A stretch of 64,000 nucleotides of DNA from Cellulomonas xylanilytica (GTDB lineage Bacteria; Actinomycetota; Actinomycetes; Actinomycetales; Cellulomonadaceae), in contig NZ_BJUB01000007.1 in the NCBI RefSeq assembly GCF_007989805.1, positions 62,001 to 126,000 of the forward strand, read 5' to 3'. Positions 7,457 through 15,986 of this stretch are shown here, piece by piece (positions within the stretch are counted from its first letter, which is position 1; each line of letters opens with the position of its first letter). The notes under the pieces are model-generated. The model saw only the letters and a list, made by a program, of their open reading frames with translations. It was not told the origin of the DNA and did not search any database. Both the position numbers and the translations under genes were made by a program.

Positions 7457-8527
7457 GTGTCCTTGTCGACCCCACCACCGAACCGCCTCGCGTCCGCGGT
7501 CGCCCTCGTCGTGACCGTCGTCGCCCTCGCCACCGGCTGCACCGCCGCCGCCGCACCCACCGACCCCGAGGCGCCCGTCACGCTGCGCTACCAGGGCAAC
7601 GCCGGCCAGGTGACGCTCCCCGAGCTGGCCGACGACCTCGGCTACCTCGAGGACGTCACCCTGGAGTGGGTGGGCGACACGACGAGCGGACCGCAGGACA
7701 TCCAGTCCGCCGCCACCGGGCAGACGGACTTCGGCGGCGCGTTCAACGGCGCCATCGCCAAGCTCGTCGCCGCCGGCTCCCCGATCACGTCCGTCATCGG
7801 CTACTACGGCTCCGACGACGTCGCCTACAACGGCTACTACGTGCTCGAGGGGAGCCCGATCCGCTCCGCGCAGGACCTCGTCGGCAAGAAGGTCGGCATG
7901 AACACCCTCGGCGCGCACCACGAGTTCGTGGTCCGGGAGTGGCTGGCGAAGGAGGGGCTCACCGCGGACGAGATCGCGTCGGTGCAGCTCGTCGTCGTGC
8001 CGCCGGTGTCCACCGAGCAGGCGCTGCGCGAGGGGCAGATCGACGTCGGCACCCTCGGGGGCGTCTTCCGGGACAGCGCGCTCGAGCGTGGCGGGCTGCA
8101 CGAGCTGTTCACCGACACCTCGCTGTACGGCGAGTTCACGTACGGCTCCTACGTCTTCCGCCACGACTTCATCGCGAAGAACCCCGCGGCCGTCGCGGAC
8201 TTCGTGCAGGGCGTCGCCCGCGCGATCCGCTGGACGCAGACCAACCCGCGCGAGGTGGTGATCGACCGGTTCGAGACGATCATCGAGGGGCGCGGCCGCG
8301 AGGAGAACACCGAGCTGGTGCAGTACTGGAAGAGCGCCGGCGTGGCCGGTCCGGGTGGCGTGATCGACCCGAAGGAGATCTCCATCTGGGTGGACTGGCT
8401 GGTCCGCGAGGGCACGCTGAAGGACGGGCAGATCGACCCCGAGGACCTCTACACCAACGAGGACAACCCCTACAGCAACGGCACGTACGAGCCGGACAGC
8501 GGCCCGGACGGCGAGGCGACGTCATGA
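7457..8527 (+). CDS. ABC transporter substrate-binding lipoprotein (sulfonate/taurine type)
   Basis: A 356-residue lipoprotein: the signal VVTVVALATGCTAA places the lipid-modified Cys at residue 28. The mature part is an SsuA/TauA/NMT1-like binding protein (VTLRYQGNAGQVTLPELADDLGY; GQTDFGGAFNGAIAKLVAAGSPI; LVGKKVGMNTLGAHHEFV; REGQIDVGTLGGVFRDSAL). The family binds sulfonates, nitrate-like anions or aromatic sulfur compounds. With the flavin monooxygenase at 10190 and the Cys leader peptide upstream, an organosulfur ligand is the best guess. GTG 7457 is preceded by CCGGAG at 7445-7450. The stop overlaps the ATPase start (ATGA). Confidence 0.9.
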   Translation: MSLSTPPPNRLASAVALVVTVVALATGCTAAAAPTDPEAPVTLRYQGNAGQVTLPELADDLGYLEDVTLEWVGDTTSGPQDIQSAATGQTDFGGAFNGAIAKLVAAGSPITSVIGYYGSDDVAYNGYYVLEGSPIRSAQDLVGKKVGMNTLGAHHEFVVREWLAKEGLTADEIASVQLVVVPPVSTEQALREGQIDVGTLGGVFRDSALERGGLHELFTDTSLYGEFTYGSYVFRHDFIAKNPAAVADFVQGVARAIRWTQTNPREVVIDRFETIIEGRGREENTELVQYWKSAGVAGPGGVIDPKEISIWVDWLVREGTLKDGQIDPEDLYTNEDNPYSNGTYEPDSGPDGEATS

Positions 8528-9318
8528 CCGCGGCGCTCGTGCTCGACGGCGTGCGCAAGGACTTCGTGGTCCGCGACGCCGGTCGCAGCGCCCGGTTCAC
8601 CGCCGTGCAGGACCTCGACCTGGAGGTGCCCGACGGTCAGTTCCTCGCGATCGTCGGACCCAGCGGCTGCGGCAAGTCGACGCTGCTCGACCTCGTCGCC
8701 GGCCTGACGACACCCACCAGCGGGCGGATCCTGCTGCACGGCCAGCCGGTCACCGGACCGGCCACCGACCGTGCCGTGGTGTTCCAGCAGTACGCGTTGC
8801 TGCCGTGGCGGACCGCCCGCAAGAACGTCGAGCTCGGCCTCGAGTCGGTCGGCGTCCCGCGCCGGCAGCGGCCGCGGCTGGCCGACGAGCACCTCGACCT
8901 GGTGGGCCTGACCGGGTTCGCGGACCGGTACCCCCACGAGCTGTCGGGCGGCATGAAGCAGCGGGTGGCCATCGCCCGGGCGCTCGCGGTCGACCCGCGC
9001 GTGCTCCTCATGGACGAGCCGTTCGCGGCCCTGGACGCCCAGACCCGCGAGTCGCTGCAGGACGAGCTCCTGCGGATCTGGCGGGCCACCGGCAAGACCG
9101 TCGTGTTCATCACGCACGGCATCGACGAGGCCGTCTACCTGGGCCAGCGCGTGGCGGTCATGTCGCCGCGGCCGGGCCGCATCAGCGACCTGATCGACAT
9201 CGACCTCGACCCGGTCCCGGGCGAGGACGTCCGCTCCGACCCGGCGTTCGGCCGCCTGCGGCACCGCGTCTGGTCGTCCCTGCAGCAGCCGGCAGACCGG
9301 GAGGTCGCTCATGTCTAG
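8524..9318 (+). CDS. ABC transporter ATPase (sulfonate/nitrate type)
   Basis: A 264-residue nucleotide-binding subunit of the SsuB/TauB class. It shows Walker A GPSGCGKST, Q-loop VVFQQYALLPW, signature LSGGMKQR, Walker B VLLMDEPFAALD and switch His in VFITHGIDEA. It is coupled on both sides: ATG 8524 overlaps the binding-protein stop, and its 3' end overlaps the permease gene by eight bases. It energises import of the ligand captured by the lipoprotein encoded upstream. Confidence 0.94.
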   Translation: MTAALVLDGVRKDFVVRDAGRSARFTAVQDLDLEVPDGQFLAIVGPSGCGKSTLLDLVAGLTTPTSGRILLHGQPVTGPATDRAVVFQQYALLPWRTARKNVELGLESVGVPRRQRPRLADEHLDLVGLTGFADRYPHELSGGMKQRVAIARALAVDPRVLLMDEPFAALDAQTRESLQDELLRIWRATGKTVVFITHGIDEAVYLGQRVAVMSPRPGRISDLIDIDLDPVPGEDVRSDPAFGRLRHRVWSSLQQPADREVAHV

Positions 9319-10177
9319 CTCGACCCTGACCAGGCCGGAGTCCACGCTCGACCCCGCCCCGGAGGACTACCGCCGGCGCGCCGGCCTGAGCGTCGACGAG
9401 GCTCGACCCGCGCGGGTGCTGCCGCTGCTCGGCAAGGTGCTGCGGGGCAGCGCCGCGATCCTGCTCTTCGCCGCCCTGTGGGAGGTCGCCCCGCGGATCG
9501 GCCTGGTCGACGCGGTCTTCCTGCCGCCGCTGAGCACGTCGCTCGGGGCGCTCTCGGACCTCGTGGCCAGCGGACAGCTGACCGAGCACCTGCGGGCGAG
9601 CCTGACCCGGGCGCTGATCGGGCTGAGCATCGCGATCGCGACGGCCATCCCGCTGGGCGCGCTGATCGGGCGCTCGGCCGCGGTCGCCCGGTTCCTCAAC
9701 CCGGTGCTCGAGCTGTTCCGGAACACCGCCGCGCTGGCCCTCCTGCCGGTGTTCGTGCTGATCCTGGGCATCGGGGAGACGTCGAAGATCGCGCTGGTGG
9801 TCTACGCCTGCTTCTTCCCGGTGCTGCTCAGCACGATCACCGGCGTCCGCACGGTCGACCCGCTGCTGCTCAAGTCCGCGCGGTCGCTGGGCCTGCGGCC
9901 GCTGCAGCTGTTCACCAAGGTCACGCTCCCGGCCGCGGTGCCGACGATCTTCACCGGCGTCCGGATGGCCGGCGCGGCGTCGATCCTCGTGCTCGTTGCC
10001 GCCGAGATGGTCGGTGCCCGCGCGGGCCTCGGCTACCTGGTGACCGCCGCGCAGCAGAACTTCCAGATCCCCGCGATGTACGCCGGGATCATCACGATCG
10101 CCCTCGTCGGCCTGTCGATCAACGCCGTCCTCCTGCTCGCCGAGCGCCGTCTGTCGCGCTGGCGCCCGACCTCCTGA
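9311..10177 (+). CDS. ABC transporter permease (sulfonate/nitrate type)
   Basis: A 288-residue BPD-type inner-membrane permease of the SsuC/TauC class. A cytoplasmic N-terminal region of about 45 residues is followed by about six membrane segments, starting with GSAAILLFAALWEVAP. The segment KSARSLGLRPLQLFTKVTLPAAVPTIFTGVRM is the EAA loop that contacts the ATPase. It begins within the ATPase gene and ends 12 bases before the monooxygenase, so all four genes form one operon. Confidence 0.93.
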   Translation: MSSSTLTRPESTLDPAPEDYRRRAGLSVDEARPARVLPLLGKVLRGSAAILLFAALWEVAPRIGLVDAVFLPPLSTSLGALSDLVASGQLTEHLRASLTRALIGLSIAIATAIPLGALIGRSAAVARFLNPVLELFRNTAALALLPVFVLILGIGETSKIALVVYACFFPVLLSTITGVRTVDPLLLKSARSLGLRPLQLFTKVTLPAAVPTIFTGVRMAGAASILVLVAAEMVGARAGLGYLVTAAQQNFQIPAMYAGIITIALVGLSINAVLLLAERRLSRWRPTS

Positions 10178-10189
10178 CCTGGAGCCACC

Positions 10190-11542
10190 ATGACCCGCAC
10201 CCCCGTTCGAACGCTTCACCTGAACGCCTTCCTCATGGGCGTCGGCCACCACGAGGCGGCCTGGCGCCACCCGCGCGTCGACCCTTCGCGTGCGCTCGAC
10301 GTCGCGCACTACGTCGAGCTGGGCCGGATCGCCGAGCGCGGCCGCCTCGACTCGGTGTTCTTCGCCGACGGGCTGGCCGTCGGACCCAACGTCGCGCGCA
10401 ACAGCCAGGCGGTGTTCGAGCCGATCACGCTGCTCACGGCCATCGCCGGGGCCACCACCCACGTGGGCCTCATCGCGACGGCGTCCACCAGCTACTACGA
10501 GCCTTACACGCTGGCCCGGGCGTTCGCGTCCCTCGACCGCATCAGCGGGGGCCGGGCGGGCTGGAACATCGTGACGTCCGGGACCGACGCCGAGGCTGCC
10601 AACTTCGGACTCGACAAGGTCCGCGCCCACGCCGACCGCTACGGGCGCGCGACGGAGTTCCTCGACGTGGCGCTGGCCCTCTGGGACTCCTGGGAGCCGG
10701 ACGCGATCCGCCTCGACCCGGCCGCCGGCGTGTTCGCCGACGCCGGCAAGGTGCATCGCGCCGACCACGTGGGGGAGCACTTCCGCGTCGCGGGCCCGCT
10801 GAACGTCCCCGGCTCCCCGCAGGGTCGCCCGCTGCTGGTCCAGGCGGGCTCGTCGGAGGCGGGCAAGGCCTTCGCCGCGCAGTACGCCGAGGCCGTGTTC
10901 ACCGCGCAGCGCACGCTCGCCGAGGGGCAGGCCTTCTACGCCGACCTCAAGAGCAGGCTCGCCGCGTACGGCCGGCGCCCTGAGGACCTGGCCGTCCTGC
11001 CCGGGATCGTGCCGTTCATCGCGCCGACCACGGCCGAGGCGCGTGCGCTGGAGCAGGAGTTCACCGACCTGATCTCCCCGGACTACGCGCTGCGGCAGCT
11101 GTCCGGGATGCTCGGCGTCGACCTCACCGACCACCCGCTCGACGCACCCCTGCCGCCCATCCCGCCCGTCGACTCCATCGAGGGCAACAAGAGCCGCTAC
11201 CAGCTGGTCCGGGACCTGGCGGAGGGCGAGAACCTCACCGTCCGCGAGCTCATCGGGCGCCTGGGCGGGGGCCGGGGGCACCGGACGTTCGCGGGGACGC
11301 CGACCGAGGTGGCCGACGAGATCCAGACCTGGTTCGAGCAGGGGGCCGCGGACGGCTTCAACGTCATGCCGCCGTACCTGCCGGGCGGCCTCGACCTGTT
11401 CGTCGACACCGTCGTGCCGATCCTGCAGGACCGCGGGCTGTTCCGGCGCGAGTACGAGGGCGCGACCCTGCGCGAGAACCTGGGCCTGCGACCGCACGTC
11501 AACCGGTACTCGCTCGAGGTGGCCGACCGCGCGGTGGGCTGA
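10190..11542 (+). CDS. FMN-dependent monooxygenase, NtaA/SnaA/DszA (SoxA) family
   Basis: A 450-residue bacterial luciferase-like TIM-barrel enzyme. The start (TLHLNAFLMGVGHHEAAWRHP), STSYYEPYTLARAFASLDRISGGRAGWNIVTS and LLVQAGSSEAGKAFAAQYAEAVFT are hallmarks of the reduced-flavin two-component monooxygenases that desulfurise or deaminate xenobiotics (DszA, NtaA, SnaA). It needs FMNH2 from a separate reductase, and none is encoded nearby. Being last in an uptake operon with a Cys leader, it probably releases sulfite or similar from the imported organosulfur compound. The exact substrate cannot be inferred. GGAG lies five bases before ATG 10190. Confidence 0.88.
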   Translation: MTRTPVRTLHLNAFLMGVGHHEAAWRHPRVDPSRALDVAHYVELGRIAERGRLDSVFFADGLAVGPNVARNSQAVFEPITLLTAIAGATTHVGLIATASTSYYEPYTLARAFASLDRISGGRAGWNIVTSGTDAEAANFGLDKVRAHADRYGRATEFLDVALALWDSWEPDAIRLDPAAGVFADAGKVHRADHVGEHFRVAGPLNVPGSPQGRPLLVQAGSSEAGKAFAAQYAEAVFTAQRTLAEGQAFYADLKSRLAAYGRRPEDLAVLPGIVPFIAPTTAEARALEQEFTDLISPDYALRQLSGMLGVDLTDHPLDAPLPPIPPVDSIEGNKSRYQLVRDLAEGENLTVRELIGRLGGGRGHRTFAGTPTEVADEIQTWFEQGAADGFNVMPPYLPGGLDLFVDTVVPILQDRGLFRREYEGATLRENLGLRPHVNRYSLEVADRAVG

Positions 11543-11595
11543 CGCGGCACGGGGCACGATGGGTCCACCCGACCGCTCGACCGAGAGGACCCGTC

Positions 11596-11898
11596 GTGCC
11601 CCGCACCGTCCAGCTCCGCCGTTACGACGTGAAGCCGCACCTTCTCGACGACTTCCTCGCGTGGTGGCCGGCCCGCCTGGTGCCCGCGCGGGCGGAGTTC
11701 GGGTTCACCGTCGAGTCGGCCTACCTGAACCGGGAGACGGCCGAGTTCACCTGGGCCGTCAGCGCCGAGGGGGACGCGGACGAGTTCCGGCGGCTGGAGC
11801 AGCTCTGGATGGACTCGCCCGAGCGGACCGTCGTGTTCGAGGGGATCGACGGCTGGAACGACTCGGTGGTGATCGCGCTGGTGGAGAAGCTCGTCTAG
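11596..11898 (+). CDS. Small NIPSNAP-like protein
   Basis: A 100-residue protein with the look of a dimeric alpha/beta-barrel (NIPSNAP or antibiotic-biosynthesis-monooxygenase-like): VQLRRYDVKPHLLDDFLAWWP, then FGFTVESAYLNRETAEFTWAVSAEGDADEFRRLEQLWMDSPE. Function is unknown. GTG 11596 has GAGAGGA six bases upstream. It is 53 bases after the monooxygenase gene on the same strand and could be read from the same transcript, but it has its own ribosome binding site. Its stop overlaps the convergent hydrolase stop by four bases. Confidence 0.7.
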   Translation: MPRTVQLRRYDVKPHLLDDFLAWWPARLVPARAEFGFTVESAYLNRETAEFTWAVSAEGDADEFRRLEQLWMDSPERTVVFEGIDGWNDSVVIALVEKLV

Positions 11899-12941
11899 AA
11901 GGCGGCGGCCCAGAAGTCCTCGAACACGGCCGACGGCTGTGGGGACGTCCAGGCGTCCGTGGTGAGCAGGATCGCGATCGTGTCCGTGACCGGGTCCGTC
12001 CACCACGTCGACCCCAGGCCGCCGTCCCACCCGTAGGTGCCGGCGTGCCGCCCGTCGGGCAGGTCGACGACCTTCACGCCGATGCCCAGTCCCCAGCCCT
12101 CCCCGCCGCCGTGGTCGCCGTGGCGCGCGGTGCGCCACGACGGGTCCGCCGTCCGCAGGCTCGCCGCGAACGCGTGCAGGTCCGCGACCGTCGACACCAG
12201 CCCGGCGGCGGCGTCGGGGAACGCGGGCGGTGCGGCCCACTGCCCGTCGGGCTCGTCGTAGACGTCGGACCCGAGCCACTGCCGCCCGAACCGCCCCAGC
12301 CGGTCGGGTGGCACGTGGAAGCCGGTGTCGGTCATGCCCAGCGGGTCGAGCAGACGCTCGGCCAGCAGCTCCGGCAGGGGCCGCCCGGCGGCGCGGGCGA
12401 CGAGCACCCCGAGCACCTGCGCACCGGTGTTGTAGAGCCACCGGGCACCCGGCTGGTGGGACAGCGGCACATTGCCGACGACCCGCATCCACTCGTCCGG
12501 CCCGGGCGCGGCCTGCGGTGCGGGCGGTCCCACGGGCATCCCGAGCTCCGCGAGCGCGCCGAGCACCGTGCCCGGGAACGGACCGGTGAAGTCCATGCCC
12601 AGACCGAGCCGGAACTCGAGCACGTCCTGGACGGTGATCGGGCGGTCGGCGGGCACCGTGTCGTCGATCGGACCGTCGGGGCTCCGCAGCACGCGGCGGT
12701 CCGCCAGCTCCGGGAGCAGTCGGTCCACGGGGTCGTCCAGCGACAGCAGCCCCTGCTCCACCAGCTGCGCCGCGAGCGCCGCGACCACGGGCTTGGTGAC
12801 CGACGAGATGCGGAAGATCGTGTCCGGCGCGGTGATGCCCGCGGCGCCGCTCGTCACGTCCCCGGCCCGGTCGACCAGCCACGCCGCACCGTGCACCTCG
12901 CCAGAACCGACCCGCGCCTCGACCGCCGTCCTCACGTCCAT
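11895..12941 (-). CDS. Serine hydrolase, beta-lactamase class C/esterase family
   Basis: A 348-residue protein of the penicillin-binding-protein-like serine hydrolases (EstB/class C beta-lactamase fold). The catalytic pair is Ser47-Val-Thr-Lys50 in FRISSVTKPV. The second motif Tyr-x-Asn is LYNTGAQVLG, and a Gly-rich strand (HAGTYGWDGGLGSTWWTDP) stands in for KTG. No signal peptide is visible, so it is probably cytoplasmic and acts as an esterase or peptidase rather than on the cell wall. It is convergent with the NIPSNAP-like gene and divergent from the lipase gene at 13019. Confidence 0.88.
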   Translation of the reverse strand: MDVRTAVEARVGSGEVHGAAWLVDRAGDVTSGAAGITAPDTIFRISSVTKPVVAALAAQLVEQGLLSLDDPVDRLLPELADRRVLRSPDGPIDDTVPADRPITVQDVLEFRLGLGMDFTGPFPGTVLGALAELGMPVGPPAPQAAPGPDEWMRVVGNVPLSHQPGARWLYNTGAQVLGVLVARAAGRPLPELLAERLLDPLGMTDTGFHVPPDRLGRFGRQWLGSDVYDEPDGQWAAPPAFPDAAAGLVSTVADLHAFAASLRTADPSWRTARHGDHGGGEGWGLGIGVKVVDLPDGRHAGTYGWDGGLGSTWWTDPVTDTIAILLTTDAWTSPQPSAVFEDFWAAAF

Positions 12942-13006
12942 GCGCCCACTGTGCCGGAGACCTCCGACACGCCAGACGGTGCCCGTGACCGACCCGGGAC
13001 GGGGAC

Positions 13007-13012
13007 TAGTTT
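13007..13012 (+). promoter_or_regulatory. -10 box of a probable leaderless promoter
   Basis: TAGTTT is followed by cggctc and then GTG 13019, the same six-base spacer as in front of the M3 peptidase at 5256. No ribosome binding site is visible. CGTGAC at 12984-12989, 17 bases upstream, is a weak -35 candidate. Confidence 0.5.
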
Positions 13013-13018
13013 CGGCTC

Positions 13019-14749
13019 GTGCCGCGCCGCGACGACCACTCGGTCTCCCGCCGGCTGCGACTGACCCTCGGGATCGTGGCGGTGCTGCTCGGCGCCGTGC
13101 TCGCGGTCCGGCCGTTCTCCTCGCTGGCCGTCCTCGTGGTGCTCGTCGTGGTCGGGCTGGTGGTCGTCGGCATCGACGAGCTGGCCGACGGGGACCGGTG
13201 GTCGGTGGTCCGCGGCTCCGTCTCGCTGGCCGCCGCGGTCGCCGTGGTGGTGTGGCCGGGCGTCACGATCCGCGTGCTCGCCCTCGTGCTCGCCGCGGCG
13301 CTCCTGGTCGACGGGGTGCTCGACCTCGCGCGCGCTCGCGGGGTGCACGGGACGGCCCGCGCGAACGCGGTGGTCGGGGGCGCCACGGCGATCGTGCTCG
13401 GGCTGCTGGCGCTCGCGTGGCCGGACGTGACCGTGCTGGTGGTCGCGGTCGTGTTCGCGGTGCGGCTGGTGATCGTCGGGGTGCGCGAGATCGTGGCCGG
13501 CGTGCGCGGGCAGGACGCCGACCTCGGTCGGCTGTGGCCTCGCCGGGCCGCTCCGCGCGCGGGCTGGTGGCGGCTGACGGGTGCGGTGCTCGGCGCGCTG
13601 GTGGCAGTCGTCCTGGTGCTGGCGAGCGTGGTGGTCCAGCGCGGCGTCCCTCGTCCGGATGCTTTCTACGACCCGCCGGACGTCGTGCCGTCCGCTCCGG
13701 GCCAGCTGCTCCGGAGCGCCCCGTTCACCAGCGCGGAGATCCCCGTGGGCGCCGGTGCGTGGCGGATCCTCTACACGACCACGCGCGACGAGGGGCGGCC
13801 CGCGGTCGCGAGCGCCCTCGTCGTCGCACCGGCCTCCTCGACGCCCCGCCCCGTGGTCGCGTGGGCGCACGGCACCACGGGAGCGGCCAGCGGGTGCGCG
13901 CCCTCGGTGCTCGACGACGGGCTGGGCGCCGGCGCGATGTTCGTGCAGGACGACGTCCTCGCGCAGGGCTGGGCCATGGTCGCCACCGACTACACGGGCC
14001 TGGGCACCGCGGGGCCGCACCCGTACCTGATCGGCCAGGGCGAGGGCCGTTCGGTGCTCGACGCCGTGCGCGCGGCGCACCAGCTCACCGCCGTCGAGCT
14101 GGCCGACGAGACGGTCGTGTGGGGGCACTCGCAGGGCGGCCACGCGGCGCTGTGGTCCGGGATGCTGGCGCCCACCTACGCACCCGAGCTGCGGATCGAG
14201 GGAGTCGCCGCCCTGGCGCCCGCGAGCAACCTGCCCGCGCTGGTGGACGTGGTCGAGAGCGTGACGGGCGGTGCGCTGTTCGCGTCCTACGTGGTGGAGG
14301 GCTACACCGCCGAGTACCCGGACGTGCGCTTCGACGAGCTGGTGCGGCCGGGCGCGCGGATCATCACGCGCGAGATGGCCGAACGGTGCCTCGCCGAACC
14401 CGGCGTGCTCGTGTCCGCGCTCACCTCCGTGGCCCTCGACGAGCCGATCTGGTCCGGTGACCCCAGCAGCGGCGTGTTCCTCGACCGCCTGGTCGAGAAC
14501 GTGCCGTCCGGGCGCATCGCGGCGCCGCTGCTGGTGGCCCAGGGGGCCGACGACGCCCTGGTGACCCCGACCGCGCAGCAGGCCTACGTCGACGACCGGT
14601 GCGCGGCCGGCTACCCGGTCGACTACCGCACCTACGCCGGTCGGGGCCACGTCCCCCTGGTCGAGGCCGACTCCCCGCTGATCCCCGAGCTGGTCGCGTG
14701 GACCACGGACCGCTTCGCCGACGAGCCGGCCACCGACACGTGCCCGTGA
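13019..14749 (+). CDS. DUF308-like membrane domain fused to a secretory-lipase-like hydrolase
   Basis: A 576-residue, two-part protein. About residues 14-175 form five or six membrane helices resembling the HdeD/DUF308 family (LTLGIVAVLLGAVLAVRPF and repeats of that pattern), plus another helix near 185-210. Residues about 230-570 are an alpha/beta hydrolase with nucleophile elbow VVWGHSQGGHAAL and oxyanion segment AWAHGTTGAA, similar to secretory lipases (LIP family). Asp in QGADDALV and His in GRGHVPLVEAD complete the triad. The catalytic part probably faces outside, tethered by the membrane domain. Function inferred: esterase/lipase. Confidence 0.82.
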   Translation: MPRRDDHSVSRRLRLTLGIVAVLLGAVLAVRPFSSLAVLVVLVVVGLVVVGIDELADGDRWSVVRGSVSLAAAVAVVVWPGVTIRVLALVLAAALLVDGVLDLARARGVHGTARANAVVGGATAIVLGLLALAWPDVTVLVVAVVFAVRLVIVGVREIVAGVRGQDADLGRLWPRRAAPRAGWWRLTGAVLGALVAVVLVLASVVVQRGVPRPDAFYDPPDVVPSAPGQLLRSAPFTSAEIPVGAGAWRILYTTTRDEGRPAVASALVVAPASSTPRPVVAWAHGTTGAASGCAPSVLDDGLGAGAMFVQDDVLAQGWAMVATDYTGLGTAGPHPYLIGQGEGRSVLDAVRAAHQLTAVELADETVVWGHSQGGHAALWSGMLAPTYAPELRIEGVAALAPASNLPALVDVVESVTGGALFASYVVEGYTAEYPDVRFDELVRPGARIITREMAERCLAEPGVLVSALTSVALDEPIWSGDPSSGVFLDRLVENVPSGRIAAPLLVAQGADDALVTPTAQQAYVDDRCAAGYPVDYRTYAGRGHVPLVEADSPLIPELVAWTTDRFADEPATDTCP

Positions 14750-14762
14750 CCGGCAGGGCGGG

Positions 14763-15086
14763 TCAGTCGAACAGGTCGTCCAGGAAGCTGCGCTTCTTCT
14801 TCTTCTTCTTGTAGTAGTCGTCCCGGTCGCCACCCCGGTAGCGGTCGTCGTCGCGGTAGCGGTCGTCGGGGTACCGGGCCGGGGCGGGCGCCGGGTACTG
14901 GGCGGGCGCCGGGGCGGCCGGCGCGGGGCGTGAGCCGTAGTAGGAGGCCTCGGCGTCGGTCAGCTTCTCCAGCTCGCCGCGGTCCAGGAAGATCCCCCGG
15001 CAGCCGGTGCACTGGTCGATGGTCACGCCGTTGCGCTCGTACGCGCGCATGTCCGAGCCGCACTTGGGGCAGACGAGCGGGTTCAT
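14763..15086 (-). CDS. TFIIB-type zinc-ribbon protein with poly-Lys tail
   Basis: A 107-residue protein. Residues 1-45 form a zf-TFIIB zinc ribbon: two CxxC pairs in VCPKCGSDM and DQCTGCRGIFLDRGELEKL. A Pro/Ala then Tyr/Arg/Asp-rich linker (60-92) leads to six Lys in a row (AAG repeats at 14793-14810) and the tail RSFLDDLFD. This build is common in actinobacteria; no function is established. GGAG lies five bases before ATG 15086. It is convergent with the lipase fusion gene. Confidence 0.85.
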   Translation of the reverse strand: MNPLVCPKCGSDMRAYERNGVTIDQCTGCRGIFLDRGELEKLTDAEASYYGSRPAPAAPAPAQYPAPAPARYPDDRYRDDDRYRGGDRDDYYKKKKKKRSFLDDLFD

Positions 15087-15226
15087 GGGTTCTCCGTCCG
15101 GAAGGGGTGGCCGTCGAGGGGTGAACGACCGGACCGGCCCCAGGGTTTCACCTCGGCCGAACGGACGATCCAGGACCGGCTCGTCGGCCGATGTCCCACC
15201 ACGGCCCTGACCGTGAGGCTCGCGGC

Positions 15227-15907
15227 ATGACGAAGAGACGCGACTGGCTCATCCCCACCGGCCTCATCCTCCTGAGCCTCGTCCCGATGCTGGCCGGCTC
15301 GGTGCGCCTGGCGGAGCTGGGCAGCGACCCGGCGGTCACCCCGGACAACGCGCGGTTCGTCTCGATGCCGCTGCCCGTGGTGGTGCACATCGTGTCCGCG
15401 AGCGTGTTCTGCCTGCTGGGTGCGTTCCAGTTCCACCCGGGCCTGCGTCGTCGGCGGCCGCGCTGGCACCGGCTGGCCGGTCGCGTGGTCGCCCCGGCGG
15501 GGATCGCCGCCGCGCTGTCGGGACTCTGGATGGCGAGCTTCTCCGACCTGCCCGCGACCGACGGGCCGCTCCTGGAGGTGGTCCGGCTGGTGTTCGGCAC
15601 CGCGATGGTCGCGTTCCTGGTGCTCGGCGTCGTCGCCATCGTGCGCCGGGACGTCGTCACGCACAGCGCCTGGATGACCCGCGGCTACGCCATCGGTCAG
15701 GGTGCGGGCACGCAGGCGCTGATCCTGGGTCCGTTCCTGGTGATCGGGCTGACCAGCGTGACGGCCCGCGCCCTGCTCATGGCCCTGGCCTGGGTGCTGA
15801 ACCTCGCCGTGGCGGAGTGGGTCATCCGGCGTCGCCGCCGCCGCCCGGCGGCTCGTCGGGGACGTCGGCCTGTCGGGAGCGCGGTCGTCCGCGCCGACGT
15901 GTCCTAG
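15227..15907 (+). CDS. DUF2306 membrane protein
   Basis: A 226-residue membrane protein of the DUF2306 family with about six membrane segments. The core HIVSASVFCLLGAFQFHPGLRRRRPRWHRLAGRV is typical, with the conserved His residues that suggest haem or quinone contact in related families; AWMTRGYAIGQGAGTQAL follows. Function is unknown. ATG 15227 has GAGG eight bases upstream; the longer frame from 15191 adds residues unlike the family. It is followed 79 bases later by the peptidase/helicase pair, which has its own promoter. Confidence 0.82.
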   Translation: MTKRRDWLIPTGLILLSLVPMLAGSVRLAELGSDPAVTPDNARFVSMPLPVVVHIVSASVFCLLGAFQFHPGLRRRRPRWHRLAGRVVAPAGIAAALSGLWMASFSDLPATDGPLLEVVRLVFGTAMVAFLVLGVVAIVRRDVVTHSAWMTRGYAIGQGAGTQALILGPFLVIGLTSVTARALLMALAWVLNLAVAEWVIRRRRRRPAARRGRRPVGSAVVRADVS

Positions 15908-15939
15908 GCCGAGGCGGGGCCGATGTCCCCCTCCCGCGT

Positions 15940-15945
15940 TATCGT
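15940..15945 (+). promoter_or_regulatory. -10 box for the peptidase-helicase unit
   Basis: TATCGT lies 41 bases before GTG 15987, giving a short 5' leader that contains GGAGGGA at 15974-15980. Unlike many neighbours this start has a strong Shine-Dalgarno sequence. Confidence 0.45.
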
Positions 15946-15986
15946 CGCCGAGGCCACGACGAGCGAGCGCGACGGAGGGAGTGCGG

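Noticed and set aside
14793-14810. Six AAG codons in a row as a frameshift or slippage site
   Set aside because: AAG runs do not slip like A-runs, and a basic stretch before RSFLDDLFD is usual for this zinc-ribbon family.
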